Source of the DNA: Streptomyces sp. WAC 04229
GTDB taxonomy: Bacteria > Actinomycetota > Actinomycetes > Streptomycetales > Streptomycetaceae
NCBI RefSeq assembly: GCF_003947455.1
Contig: NZ_QHJH01000073.1
Coordinates: 1-32,786 of the forward strand
Direction of reading: 5' to 3'
Length of the DNA stretch: 32,786 bases
The notes under the pieces were generated by a model, which saw only the letters and a list, made by a program, of their open reading frames with translations, did no database searches and had not been told where the DNA came from. The translations under genes were made by a program, and so were the position numbers. Positions 1 to 7,962 of this stretch are shown here, piece by piece (the stretch's first letter is position 1; each line of letters begins with the position of its first letter).

Positions 1-171
1 AGGTGGGGAGTGGGGGGTTCCGGGTGGGCGCCCGCGCGCCTTTTGGTCGGTTCACCCGTATTCGTACCCCTGATAACGGCGCGATAGGTGCCCCATATCG
101 GCCGCCAGCACAGTGGAGCCGATCTCGTTTCGAGGTGTCGAATCAACCCTGAGCCCCAGAGGTGAACGCCC
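1..171 (+). promoter_or_regulatory. Leader and probable promoter region of the fatty-acid operon
   Basis: This non-coding stretch precedes the first gene of the plus-strand operon. It is less GC-rich around 50-100 than the flanking sequence, as expected for an actinomycete promoter. The motif GATAACG occurs at 72-78 and occurs again at 4948-4954 upstream of asnO, so it may be a shared -10 element or operator. I cannot assign a confident -35/-10 pair. A ribosome binding site AGAGGTG lies at 158-164, seven bases before the ATG at 172. Confidence 0.4.
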
Positions 172-417
172 ATGAGTACGGACCCCAAGTCGGTTGTGCA
201 CGGGATTCTGGCCGAGGACCTGGAAGTGGAGCCGGCGGACATCACGGACGCGGCGCTGCTGCGGGACCTGGAGCTGGACTCGCTGGCCGTCGCCGAGCTG
301 ATCGTGCGGATCAAGGAGGAGACCGGCGTGGACCTCGCCGGGGAGGAGACGCGGATCGCGGATCTCAGCGTGGGGGAAGTCGTCTCGCTGGCCGGCGCGG
401 GTCTGGAAGCGGCGTGA
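172..417 (+). CDS. Acyl carrier protein of the lipopeptide fatty-acid operon
   Basis: This is an 81-residue acyl carrier protein, the normal size for a free-standing type II ACP. The phosphopantetheine attachment site is Ser37 in the motif ELDSLAV. The rest is an acidic four-helix ACP sequence. The ATG at 172 has a good ribosome binding site at 158-164. The stop overlaps the GTG start of the KAS II gene (GTGA at 414-417), so the two are translationally coupled. In the CDA pathway the equivalent ACP (SCO3249 in S. coelicolor) carries the hexanoyl chain while it is oxidised and epoxidised, before transfer to the first NRPS condensation domain. Assignment to that role rests on the neighbours fabF, hxcO and fabH. 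Confidence 0.95.
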   Translation: MSTDPKSVVHGILAEDLEVEPADITDAALLRDLELDSLAVAELIVRIKEETGVDLAGEETRIADLSVGEVVSLAGAGLEAA

Positions 418-1634
418 CCGAGGGGCCCGTGGCCATCACCGGTGCCGGACTGGTGACGCCGGCCGGCACCGACGCCGACTCGACCTGGGAGGCGATGTGT
501 GCCGCCGAGTCCCTGGAGAGCGGTGATCCGGAGCCGCTGGCCGGTACCGGGGCCTGGCACAGTCTGCGGGTGCCCGAGCTGCGGCCGGGGCAGCTGACCG
601 GGCGCGGGACCGCCCGGACCGATCCCTTCATACGGTTCGCGCTCGCCGCCGTCGAGGAGGCGCTCACGCAGTCGCGGCTCGATCCCGGCAGCTGGGACGG
701 CAGCCGGGTGGGAGTAGTGGTGGGCAGCGCCTTCGGGGGTGTCACCACGCATGACGAGCAGCACCGGCGGATGGAGCGGCAGGGGGCGGGCATGGTCTCG
801 CCGTATCTGCATCCCCGGGCCCTGATCAACATGGCCGCCGGGACCATCGGTGCGCGGTACGGGATCACCGGGCCGGGGCACACCGTGGCGGCGGCCTGTG
901 CGTCGGGTGCCTCGGCGTTCGGGCTGGGCAAGATGCTGCTGGACGCCGGGGTCTGCGACACGGTCGTGGCCTGCGGCACGGACGCCGCCGTCACCCCCCT
1001 CGTCGTCTCCGGGTTCGCCCGCATGGGCGCGCTGTCCGAGCAGAAGGCGACCGACGCGTCCCGGCCGTTCGCCGCCGACCGCGACGGCTTCGTGATCTCG
1101 GAGGGTGCCGCGGCCGTCGTGATGGAGAAGCCGGCGAAGGCCCGCGCCCGCGGTGCCGAGGTGCTGGGGCGGCTGCTCGGGCACGCCGACACCTCCGACG
1201 CGCATCACCCGACCGCCCCCCGCCCGGACGGGGCGGGCGCCGCCGCTGCCGTCGAGCGGGCGCTGGCGGCGGCCCGCATGTCGGTGCGGGATGTGGACTC
1301 GGTCAATGCGCACGGCACCTCCACTCCGCAGAACGACCAGACCGAGGCCCGGCTCATCGCCCGCCTCTTCCCGCACGGCCCGGCCGTCACCGCCAACAAG
1401 GGCCTGCTGGGCCACACCCTCGGCGCGGCCGGTGCCATCGAGGCCGTACTGACCCTGCGCAGCCTGCGCACCGGCATCCTGCCGCCCATCGCGCACACCG
1501 AGCGGGCCGACCCCGGCCTGCCCGACCTCGACCTGGTCCTCGGCGGCCCGCGCCGGCACGGCGGGAGCGTCGCCGTGAGCACCTCCTTCGGCTTCGGCGG
1601 CAGCAACTGCGCGCTCGTACTCGACGCCGCCTGA
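414..1634 (+). CDS. fabF3: 3-oxoacyl-ACP synthase II (KAS II, FabF3-like)
   Basis: This 406-residue beta-ketoacyl-ACP synthase extends the acyl chain by decarboxylative condensation with malonyl-ACP. The Cys-His-His triad is intact: Cys162 in AAACASG, His300 in NAHGTST and His334 in GLLGHTLGAAGA. The length is typical of KAS II. I chose the GTG at 414 because it overlaps the ACP stop as GTGA and gives the usual N-terminus (VAITGAGLVTPAG). The same frame is open back to 162, but that part overlaps the ACP gene. Together with FabH it should make the short C6 acyl group that characterises CDA lipopeptides. A 79-bp gap separates it from the next gene. It corresponds in position and type to SCO3248 of S. 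coelicolor. Confidence 0.93.
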   Translation: MTEGPVAITGAGLVTPAGTDADSTWEAMCAAESLESGDPEPLAGTGAWHSLRVPELRPGQLTGRGTARTDPFIRFALAAVEEALTQSRLDPGSWDGSRVGVVVGSAFGGVTTHDEQHRRMERQGAGMVSPYLHPRALINMAAGTIGARYGITGPGHTVAAACASGASAFGLGKMLLDAGVCDTVVACGTDAAVTPLVVSGFARMGALSEQKATDASRPFAADRDGFVISEGAAAVVMEKPAKARARGAEVLGRLLGHADTSDAHHPTAPRPDGAGAAAAVERALAAARMSVRDVDSVNAHGTSTPQNDQTEARLIARLFPHGPAVTANKGLLGHTLGAAGAIEAVLTLRSLRTGILPPIAHTERADPGLPDLDLVLGGPRRHGGSVAVSTSFGFGGSNCALVLDAA

Positions 1635-1713
1635 CCCCCCACATACGCAACTCGCGGTCGCACCGTCATGCCCTGACATCGCCCGGGTGCGTGCGGCCAT
1701 TCCTGGAGAGTTC

Positions 1714-3525
1714 ATGACGCAACGCGAAGAAGAGCTGGCCCGTGTCCTCTCCGGGCCCGAGTTCGCCACCATCCGGCCCGACGACCTCAGCGTCCGCGAC
1801 TACAGCCTGCTCACGCTGCGCCGGGCGCGGCTCCTCAACGGGGCCGGGTTCGCGGCGAATTCGCTGTGGCTGGGGCGCGGTGACAGCGACCGCTTCCCCG
1901 AGTTCCTGCGCACCATGGGCTGGATCGGCGCGTACGACCTGTCCCTGCTCAACGTCCTCGTTTCGCACCAGATCGCGGGCGACGCGCTGCTCAGCCACGC
2001 CGGTACGGAGCAACTCGACGCCTGGACGGCGGAGATCGACTCGATGGAGCGGATGTACTGCTTCGCCGGGTCCGAACTGCTCGCCGGGTCCGATCTGAAG
2101 CAGGTGCGGACCGTCGCGACGTACGACCCCCGCGACCGCACCCTGGTGCTCGACACCCCGCGGCCCGCCGACAGCAAGGTGTGGACCGGCAACAGCCTGC
2201 ACAGCGGCGACGTGGCCATGGTGCTGAGCCGGCTGGTGGTCGGCGGGCGGGACGAGGGGCACCACTGGCTGCGGGTCCCGCTGCGCGCGGACGGGCAGGT
2301 GCTGCCCGGCGTGCGGATCGGGCGGGCCGAGCCCAAGGGCGGCGTCACCGCCAACCAGACCGGTGTGCTGACCTTCACCGGTCACCGGCTTCCGCTGTCC
2401 GCCCTGATGAACCGGTGGGCGTCGATCGACGAAGAGGGGAGGTACAGCTCCCCGTTGCCGCGTCACCGGCGGTTCGAGGAGTGTCTGGCCACCTTCACGC
2501 ACGAGCGGCTCTTCCCTTCGGTGGGCGCGGCGTACGCGCAGCTGCTCGCCTGCGCGATCACCACCCGGTTCGCGGCCGTCAAGCAGACCTTCGGCCGGCC
2601 GCTGCTCGGCCACGAGCACTACCGCATGCGGCTGACCGCGGCCGTGGGCCGGTCGCTGGGCGCCCGGCACGCCATGGCCGCGCTGTCCGGCATCGCGGTG
2701 GCCCGCAGCGCGCAGGGGGCCCCGGCCCGCGACCAGGTATTGCACGCGCTGATCTCCTGCGGGAAGTCCGGCTCGACCGGCGACGCCCGGCACACGCTCG
2801 CGGAGACCCGCGAGCTGTGCGGCGGGCTCGGCTACCACGACGCGAACCAGATCGCGCCCCTGCTGCACGACTACGAGATCGCCGTCACCTTCGGCGGCGA
2901 CAACACCGTCCTCGGCTACCAGGCGACCCGGTTCGCCCTGCGCCACCGCGCGGACTTCGACAAGGTGCTCGACGAGGCGGCCGCCGGGGCCACGCGCCTG
3001 GACGCCGCCCGGGTGCTGCGGGCCGTCTGCTACGCCCTGCTCGACCGGGTGGAGCGGGACGGTGCCGGGGAGGCCAGCGCCCGGTGGAGCCGCGCCGTCC
3101 ACCAGATGCTGGCGATCGGACACTGGGCCCGCGAGGCCGCGACCCCGTTGTCCGAACGGCTGCTGGGGCAGTACGCCGCGGCCTGTGTGCTGGAGCACGC
3201 GCTGACCGGGCTGCGGGCCGGGATCCTCGACCAGGACGCGCTCCTCGGATTCGAGGCGGCCCGGCACGAGGCGGCCGGCGCGTCCCTCGACGCCGAGGCG
3301 CTGCTGCGTGAACTGGCCGTGCCCGAGGGGCTGATCAGCGCGCCCATCGCCCACCCCGACTTCGCGGAACGGCACGCCGCCGCGGCCCACGCCGGGTCCG
3401 GGCGGCCCGCGCACCCGGCCTCCGCCGAAGCCGGCGGTCACGACGCCCCCGACGCCACCGACGCCAGGGACGGCCACGCCGCCCACGCCACCCCCGGCGC
3501 CGTCCAGGCGGGAGTACGCCCGTGA
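1714..3525 (+). CDS. hxcO: Acyl-ACP oxidase/epoxidase HxcO (acyl-CoA oxidase family)
   Basis: This is a 603-residue flavoprotein of the acyl-CoA oxidase/dehydrogenase family. In the CDA pathway HxcO desaturates hexanoyl-ACP at C2-C3 and, from published work on S. coelicolor, can also epoxidise the product. Visible family motifs are CFAGSELLAGSD near residue 115 (the usual flavin/substrate loop), CGGLGYHDANQ near residue 370 and TFGGDNTVLGYQ at 392-403. In typical acyl-CoA oxidases the last motif reads YEGDNTVL and its Glu is the catalytic base. Here that position is Gly394. The last 60 residues or so are an Ala/His/Asp-rich low-complexity tail. I chose the ATG at 1714 for its GGAGAG ribosome binding site at 1705-1710, although the frame also has a GTG at 1687. 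The stop overlaps the fabH GTG start (GTGA). Confidence 0.9.
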   Translation: MTQREEELARVLSGPEFATIRPDDLSVRDYSLLTLRRARLLNGAGFAANSLWLGRGDSDRFPEFLRTMGWIGAYDLSLLNVLVSHQIAGDALLSHAGTEQLDAWTAEIDSMERMYCFAGSELLAGSDLKQVRTVATYDPRDRTLVLDTPRPADSKVWTGNSLHSGDVAMVLSRLVVGGRDEGHHWLRVPLRADGQVLPGVRIGRAEPKGGVTANQTGVLTFTGHRLPLSALMNRWASIDEEGRYSSPLPRHRRFEECLATFTHERLFPSVGAAYAQLLACAITTRFAAVKQTFGRPLLGHEHYRMRLTAAVGRSLGARHAMAALSGIAVARSAQGAPARDQVLHALISCGKSGSTGDARHTLAETRELCGGLGYHDANQIAPLLHDYEIAVTFGGDNTVLGYQATRFALRHRADFDKVLDEAAAGATRLDAARVLRAVCYALLDRVERDGAGEASARWSRAVHQMLAIGHWAREAATPLSERLLGQYAAACVLEHALTGLRAGILDQDALLGFEAARHEAAGASLDAEALLRELAVPEGLISAPIAHPDFAERHAAAAHAGSGRPAHPASAEAGGHDAPDATDARDGHAAHATPGAVQAGVRP

Positions 3526-4508
3526 CCGCGTCGCCCGACCGCGTCGGCGCCGTCGTCACCGGACTCGGCACCTGCCTGCCGGAGACGGTCGTCACCAACG
3601 ACGAGTTGTCCCGGCACCTGGACACCGACCACGCCTGGATCCACAGCCGCACCGGCATCGAACGCCGCCGCCGCGTGTCCGCCGGGACCACCACCGGGGA
3701 CCTCGCCGTGGCCGCCGGGGCCGCCGCGCTGAAGTCCGCCGGCCGCGACGACTGCGACCTCGTACTCCTCGCGACCACGACACCGGACCGGCGCTGCCCC
3801 GCCACCGCCCCCCGGGTGGCGTCCCGGCTCGGGCTGCGGGCCGCCGCGTTCGACCTGTCCGCCGTGTGCTCCGGGTTCGTGTACGGGCTGTCCGTCGCCG
3901 ACGCGATGATCACCGCGGGCACCTGTGAGCGGGCCCTGGTCATCGGCGCGGACGTCTACTCGTCGATCGTCGACCCCGGCGACCGGGGTACGGCCGTCGT
4001 CTTCGGCGACGGGGCCGGCGCCGTGCTCCTGGAGCGCGGCCGGACCGGCGATCCGGGGGCGGTGCTCCACACCGAACTCGGCAGCGACGGCACCGGCGAC
4101 GACCTCATCACCATCCCGCCGGACGGCGACCACCTCACCATGCAGGGCAGCGACGTCTACGCCCGCGCCGTGACCACCATGACGGAGTCCGCGCGCTCCG
4201 TCGCCGCGCACGTGGGCTGGGACCTGGCCGACGTGGACGCCTTCGTCGGACACCAGGCGAACCTCCGCATCCTCACCTCGGTCGCCAAGCGCCTCGGCCT
4301 GCCCCGGGAGCGGGTGGTGTCGAACATCGCGGACGTCGCCAACACCGCCGCCGCGTCCATCCCCCTCGCGCTGGCCGACGCGGCCGCCGAGGGACGTGTC
4401 GGCTCCGGCGACCGGCTGCTCCTGACCGCCTTCGGCGGCGGCCTCACCTGGGGTTCCGCCGCCGTCGTCTGGTCGGGTGCGGAACCCGTGCAGGACCAGC
4501 GGAGCTGA
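3522..4508 (+). CDS. fabH4: 3-oxoacyl-ACP synthase III (KAS III, FabH4-like)
   Basis: This 328-residue KAS III enzyme starts fatty-acid synthesis by condensing a short acyl-CoA primer with malonyl-ACP. The Cys-His-Asn triad is present: Cys116 in SAVCSGF, His244 in GHQANLRI and Asn274 in VANTAAASIPLAL. The C-terminal glycine-rich AFGGGLTWG motif of FabH is also there. The GTG start at 3522 overlaps the hxcO stop, so the two are probably co-translated. Its place between hxcO and hcmO matches SCO3246 in S. coelicolor, where it is thought to prime the CDA hexanoyl side chain. Confidence 0.93.
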   Translation: MTASPDRVGAVVTGLGTCLPETVVTNDELSRHLDTDHAWIHSRTGIERRRRVSAGTTTGDLAVAAGAAALKSAGRDDCDLVLLATTTPDRRCPATAPRVASRLGLRAAAFDLSAVCSGFVYGLSVADAMITAGTCERALVIGADVYSSIVDPGDRGTAVVFGDGAGAVLLERGRTGDPGAVLHTELGSDGTGDDLITIPPDGDHLTMQGSDVYARAVTTMTESARSVAAHVGWDLADVDAFVGHQANLRILTSVAKRLGLPRERVVSNIADVANTAAASIPLALADAAAEGRVGSGDRLLLTAFGGGLTWGSAAVVWSGAEPVQDQRS

Positions 4509-4539
4509 CCGCACCGTGCGCACGTGAGGAAAGGACAAC

Positions 4540-4916
4540 GTGGCTCCGAAGCTGCGGATCGCAGTGGTCGGCGGGGGTATCGGCGGACTCGCCGCCACCC
4601 TCGCGCTGACCCGGAAGGGCCATGAGGTACGGATCTTCGAGCAGGCACCGGAACTCCGGGAATCGGGCGTGGGCATGCACCTGGGCCCCAACGGCAGCCG
4701 CCTCCTGGAGCGCTGGGGCCTCGGCGAGCGGCTGCGCGCCGTCGGCGTACGGCCCACCGGCATGGAGGTGCGGGACTGGTCGCATGGCGCCCCCTGGTGC
4801 GGCAGCCGATGGGAGAGCTGCTCGTCTCCGACCCGCACGCGCCCCTGCGGGAGGCCGTCGCCGCGACGGAGGTCAAGGAGCTGCTCCTCGGCCTGGCCGG
4901 CCTCACCGGAACCTGA
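4540..4916 (+). pseudogene. hcmO: Remnant of FAD-dependent monooxygenase/epoxidase hcmO, truncated and frameshifted
   Basis: The gene opens well, with an AAGGA ribosome binding site before a GTG at 4540. The first 85 codons encode the start of a group A flavin monooxygenase: the Rossmann motif VVGGGIGGLAATLAL at about 7-21, FEQAPELRESGVGMHLGPN, and DWSHGAP. At 4790-4794 there is a run of five C where six would keep the family frame. Reading on in the shifted frame gives LVRQPMGEL, which continues the family pattern, then about 31 residues I do not recognise, and a TGA at 4914-4916. Even with the frame repaired the product would be about 125 residues, against roughly 400 for the family. The middle is therefore deleted, and the DG and GD motifs are missing. 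Without repair, the original frame ends at 4965 in nonsense sequence. HcmO should be non-functional here. Confidence 0.85.
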
Positions 4917-5009
4917 AATTCCGCTCATGCTCACTCGATACGCGGCCGATAACGACGGCCCATAGCGTCACGAGTGCACACAAAACGAATGTGGACGGAG
5001 GCTCTGACA
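4917..5009 (+). promoter_or_regulatory. asnO leader with possible promoter/operator
   Basis: This short AT-richer gap between the hcmO remnant and asnO contains GATAACG at 4948-4954, as in the leader of the fatty-acid operon. The motif lies in a small inverted repeat (GGCCG 4944-4948, CGGCC 4956-4960), flanked by a second one (CACTCG 4932-4937, CGAGTG 4971-4976). A strong ribosome binding site ACGGAGG lies at 4995-5001, eight bases before the asnO ATG. asnO may therefore have its own promoter here, but no clear -35/-10 pair can be named. Confidence 0.35.
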
Positions 5010-6011
5010 ATGGCTGCGAATGCCGCGCGGTCGGCGCCGCGTTACGACGTGACGCTGAACCAGTCGGACGCGGAACTCGTCGAGGAAATAGCCTGGAAGC
5101 TCGCCACTCAGGCGACCGGCCGGCCCGACGACGCCGAATGGGTCGAGGCGGCCAGGAACGCCTGGCACGAATGGCCCGCGGATCTGCGCAAGAAACTCGC
5201 CGGATTCCGCCGGGACTCGGGGCCGGACGGCGGCATGCTGCTGCGCGGGCTGCCGGTCGACTCGATGGGGCTGCCGCCGACCCCGGCGGTCAACGGCTCC
5301 GTGCAGCGCGAGCCCTCACTGGGCGCCGCCGTGCTGCTGATGGTGGCCTGCGGACTGGGCGACCCCGGCGCGTTCCGGCCGGAGAAGAACGGGGCCCTCG
5401 TCCAGGACGTCGTCCCCGTGCCCGGGATGGAGGAGTTCCAGGGCAACGCCGGCTCGACCCTGCTGACGTTCCACAACGAGAACGCCTTCCACGAGCACCG
5501 CCCCGACTTCGTGATGCTGCTGTGCCTGCGGGCCGACCCCACGGGCCGGGCGGGCCTGCGCACCGCCTGCATCCGGCGGGTGCTCCCGCTGCTCTCCGAC
5601 CGCACCGTGGACGCCCTGTGGGCACCGGAGTTCATCACCGCCCCGCCGCCGTCCTTCAACCTGAGCGGCCCCGGCGAGGCAGCGGGACCCGTCCTCCTCG
5701 GCGACCCGTCCGACCCCGACCTCCGGGTGGACCTGGCCGCCACCGAACCGGTCACCGAACGCGCCGCCGAGGCCCTGCGGGAACTCCAGGCCCACTTCGA
5801 CGCCACCGCGACCACCCACCGCCTCGCCCCGGGCGAGCTGGCGATCGTCGACAACCGGGTCACCGTCCACGGCCGCACCGAGTTCACGCCTCGCTACGAC
5901 GGCACCGACCGCTGGCTCCAGCGCACCTTCGTGCTGACCGACCTGCGCCGCTGCCGCGCGATGCGCCCGGCCGACGGCTACGTGCTCTCAGACGCGCCAC
6001 AGCCCGCCTGA
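5010..6011 (+). CDS. asnO: L-asparagine 3-oxygenase AsnO
   Basis: This 333-residue Fe(II)/2-oxoglutarate-dependent dioxygenase hydroxylates free L-asparagine at C3 to supply 3-hydroxy-Asn for position 9 of CDA. The iron ligands are His155 and Glu157 in TFHNENAFHEHR and His287 in TVHGRTEF, the same numbers as in the structurally characterised S. coelicolor AsnO. Arg residues in the following segment (TPRYDGTDRWLQR) include the likely 2-oxoglutarate anchor. Length and sequence agree closely with that enzyme from memory. I chose the ATG at 5010 because ACGGAGG precedes it by eight bases; an in-frame upstream start at 4974 lacks this. It is followed 39 bp later by the ABC transporter, probably in the same transcript. 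Module 9 of NRPS 2 carries an Asn-type code, the expected user of its product. Confidence 0.97.
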   Translation: MAANAARSAPRYDVTLNQSDAELVEEIAWKLATQATGRPDDAEWVEAARNAWHEWPADLRKKLAGFRRDSGPDGGMLLRGLPVDSMGLPPTPAVNGSVQREPSLGAAVLLMVACGLGDPGAFRPEKNGALVQDVVPVPGMEEFQGNAGSTLLTFHNENAFHEHRPDFVMLLCLRADPTGRAGLRTACIRRVLPLLSDRTVDALWAPEFITAPPPSFNLSGPGEAAGPVLLGDPSDPDLRVDLAATEPVTERAAEALRELQAHFDATATTHRLAPGELAIVDNRVTVHGRTEFTPRYDGTDRWLQRTFVLTDLRRCRAMRPADGYVLSDAPQPA

Positions 6012-6050
6012 CCGGCGAAGCCCCCGCAGTGAAACAGGAGTAGGAGTCCG

Positions 6051-7895
6051 ATGACGAGCACGCAGACCAGGGAGCGGCCGCCCGCTCCGGACGCCGGGGC
6101 GGAGAGCGCGCCGGAACCCGGGCCGCCGTCCCCGCCGGCCCGGAAGGTCGGACTGCGCTCCCTGTTCCCGTATCTCCAGGGCTACTGGCCGACGCTGGGG
6201 ATCGTCGCGGTGCTCTCGCTGGTGGTGACCCTCCTCACCCTCAGCCAGCCGGTGCTCACCCGCGACGTGCTCACCGACATCGAGGCGGACCGGCCGGTGG
6301 GCCGGCTGGTCGCCCTGCTCATCGGCGTCCTCGTCGTCGTGGCCGTGCTCGGCGGCGTCCGCGACTACCTGCTCCAGCGGGCCGCCGAGGGGCTGGTCCT
6401 GACCGCCCGGCGGCGGCTGGTCGCCCGGCTGCTGCGGCTGCCCATCACCGAGTACGACCGGCGCCGCACCGGCGACATGCTCTCCCGGGTCGGCGCCGAC
6501 ACCACGATGCTGCGCGCGGTGGTCACCTCGGGCCTGTTCGACACCGTGACCAACGTCGTCATGGTCGGCGGCTCCGCGCTCATGATGTGCCTGATCGACC
6601 CCACCCTGTTCGCCGCCACCGCCCTCGGCCTCGGCCTCGGCGTCCTCGCCGTCGTCGGGCTCTCCCGCCGGGTGCGGGGCGCCTCCCGCGACGCCCAGGA
6701 CCGGATCGGCGAGATGACGTCCGCCGTCGAGCGCGCCATCTCCGCCGTCCGCACGATCCGCGCCAGCGGCGCCGAGGAACGCGAGGGGCACGCCGTCGAC
6801 GGCTACGCCAAGGAGGCGTACCACGCCGGCATGCGCATCGCCCGGCTCCAGGCGATGATCAACCCGATCACGTCCACCACCATCCAGGTGGCGTTCCTCG
6901 TGGTCCTCGGCCTGGGCGGCGCCCGGGTGGCAAGCGGCGCCATCCAGGTCGGCGACATGGTCGCCTTCGTGCTGTTCCTGTTCATGCTCTGGTTCCCGCT
7001 CGGCCGCGCGCTGACCGCCTACTCCCGGCTCCAGTCCGGGCTCGGCGCCCTCCAGCGCATCGAGGAGATGGTGGACCTGCCGCAGGAGACCGACAGCGCC
7101 GCCGCGGGGACGCTGACCGTGCGGGAGCGGACCCGGCCCGATGCGGAGACCGGCTCCGCACGGCCGCCCGCGATCGAGTTCGACCGGGTCAGCTTCGGCT
7201 ACGACAACGGCGAGACGGTCCTGCGGAACGTGTCCCTCACCGTCCCCCGCGGCACCCGCACCGCCCTGGTCGGCCCCTCCGGGGCGGGCAAGTCCACGCT
7301 GCTGTCGCTGGTGGAACGGTTCTACGACGTCACCTCGGGCGTCGTACGGGTCGGCGGCACCGACGTACGCGACCTGCCGCGCCGACAGCTGCGCCAACGC
7401 CTCGGCTACGTCGAGCAGTCGGCGCCCGTCCTCGCCGGCACCGTCCGCGACAACCTGTCCCTCGCCGCGCCCGACGCCACCGACGACGACATGCGGGAGG
7501 TGCTGCGCTCGGTCAACCTCCTGGGCGTCGTCGAGCGGGCGCCGCTCGGCCTGGACACCGAGGTCGGCGAGGGCGGCGTCCTGCTGTCCGGTGGCGAACG
7601 GCAGCGGCTCGCCCTGGCCCGCACCTTCCTCGCCGCGCCGCCGATCATGCTGCTCGACGAGGCGACCAGCAACCTCGACGCCCGCAACGAGGCCCTGATG
7701 CGGGACGCCATCGGCACCGTCACCGCCGACCGCACGCTGCTCGTGGTCGCCCACCGGCTCTCCACCGTCGTGGACAGCGACCAGATCGTCGTCCTGGAAC
7801 ACGGCGAGGTCGTCGCCGCGGGCCGGCACGAGGAACTGACCGGCACCAGCCCCCTCTACCGCGAACTGGCCAGCCACCAGCTGCTCATCCAGTAA
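6051..7895 (+). CDS. ABC transporter, fused permease-ATPase, probable lipopeptide exporter
   Basis: This 614-residue half-transporter has an N-terminal six-helix membrane domain (about residues 45-340) and a C-terminal nucleotide-binding domain. The ATPase motifs are intact: Walker A GPSGAGKST with Lys414, signature LSGGERQ at 512-518, Walker B IMLLDEATSNLD with Asp536 and Glu537, and His568 in VAHRLSTV. The Pro-rich first 40 residues are probably cytoplasmic. It should act as a homodimer in the membrane, and its position next to asnO matches SCO3235 of the CDA cluster, a presumed export or self-resistance protein. The substrate is inferred from context only. AGGAG at 6042-6046 precedes the ATG. 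A strong hairpin follows the stop. Confidence 0.93.
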   Translation: MTSTQTRERPPAPDAGAESAPEPGPPSPPARKVGLRSLFPYLQGYWPTLGIVAVLSLVVTLLTLSQPVLTRDVLTDIEADRPVGRLVALLIGVLVVVAVLGGVRDYLLQRAAEGLVLTARRRLVARLLRLPITEYDRRRTGDMLSRVGADTTMLRAVVTSGLFDTVTNVVMVGGSALMMCLIDPTLFAATALGLGLGVLAVVGLSRRVRGASRDAQDRIGEMTSAVERAISAVRTIRASGAEEREGHAVDGYAKEAYHAGMRIARLQAMINPITSTTIQVAFLVVLGLGGARVASGAIQVGDMVAFVLFLFMLWFPLGRALTAYSRLQSGLGALQRIEEMVDLPQETDSAAAGTLTVRERTRPDAETGSARPPAIEFDRVSFGYDNGETVLRNVSLTVPRGTRTALVGPSGAGKSTLLSLVERFYDVTSGVVRVGGTDVRDLPRRQLRQRLGYVEQSAPVLAGTVRDNLSLAAPDATDDDMREVLRSVNLLGVVERAPLGLDTEVGEGGVLLSGGERQRLALARTFLAAPPIMLLDEATSNLDARNEALMRDAIGTVTADRTLLVVAHRLSTVVDSDQIVVLEHGEVVAAGRHEELTGTSPLYRELASHQLLIQ

Positions 7896-7905
7896 CCCCT
7901 CCCCA

Positions 7906-7945
7906 CGAAGGGGCCTCCCGGTGACTTCACCGGGAGGCCCCTTCG
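7906..7945. terminator. Perfect 18-bp hairpin between convergent operons
   Basis: The arm at 7906-7923 is an exact reverse complement of 7928-7945, with a 4-base loop at 7924-7927. The stem is very GC-rich. It lies between the ABC transporter stop (7895) and the hasP stop (7963), which are transcribed towards each other, so it probably ends transcription in both directions. There is no clear U-tract, as is common for actinomycete terminators. Confidence 0.92.
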
Positions 7946-7962
7946 CGTGTGCCGCGGGCCGG

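Noticed and set aside
162..413. Upstream extension of the KAS II frame from a GTG at 162
   Set aside because: It covers the ACP gene in another frame and is Gly/Arg-rich. The GTG at 414 overlaps the ACP stop and gives a normal KAS N-terminus.
1666..3486. Long minus-strand frame opposite hxcO
   Set aside because: Gly/Pro/Val-rich translation without domains, antisense to a well-supported oxidase.
4622..6043. A 473-codon plus-strand frame spanning hcmO and asnO
   Set aside because: It is a shadow in a different frame from asnO, whose catalytic residues and start are clear. Only short parts are real, and those belong to the hcmO remnant.
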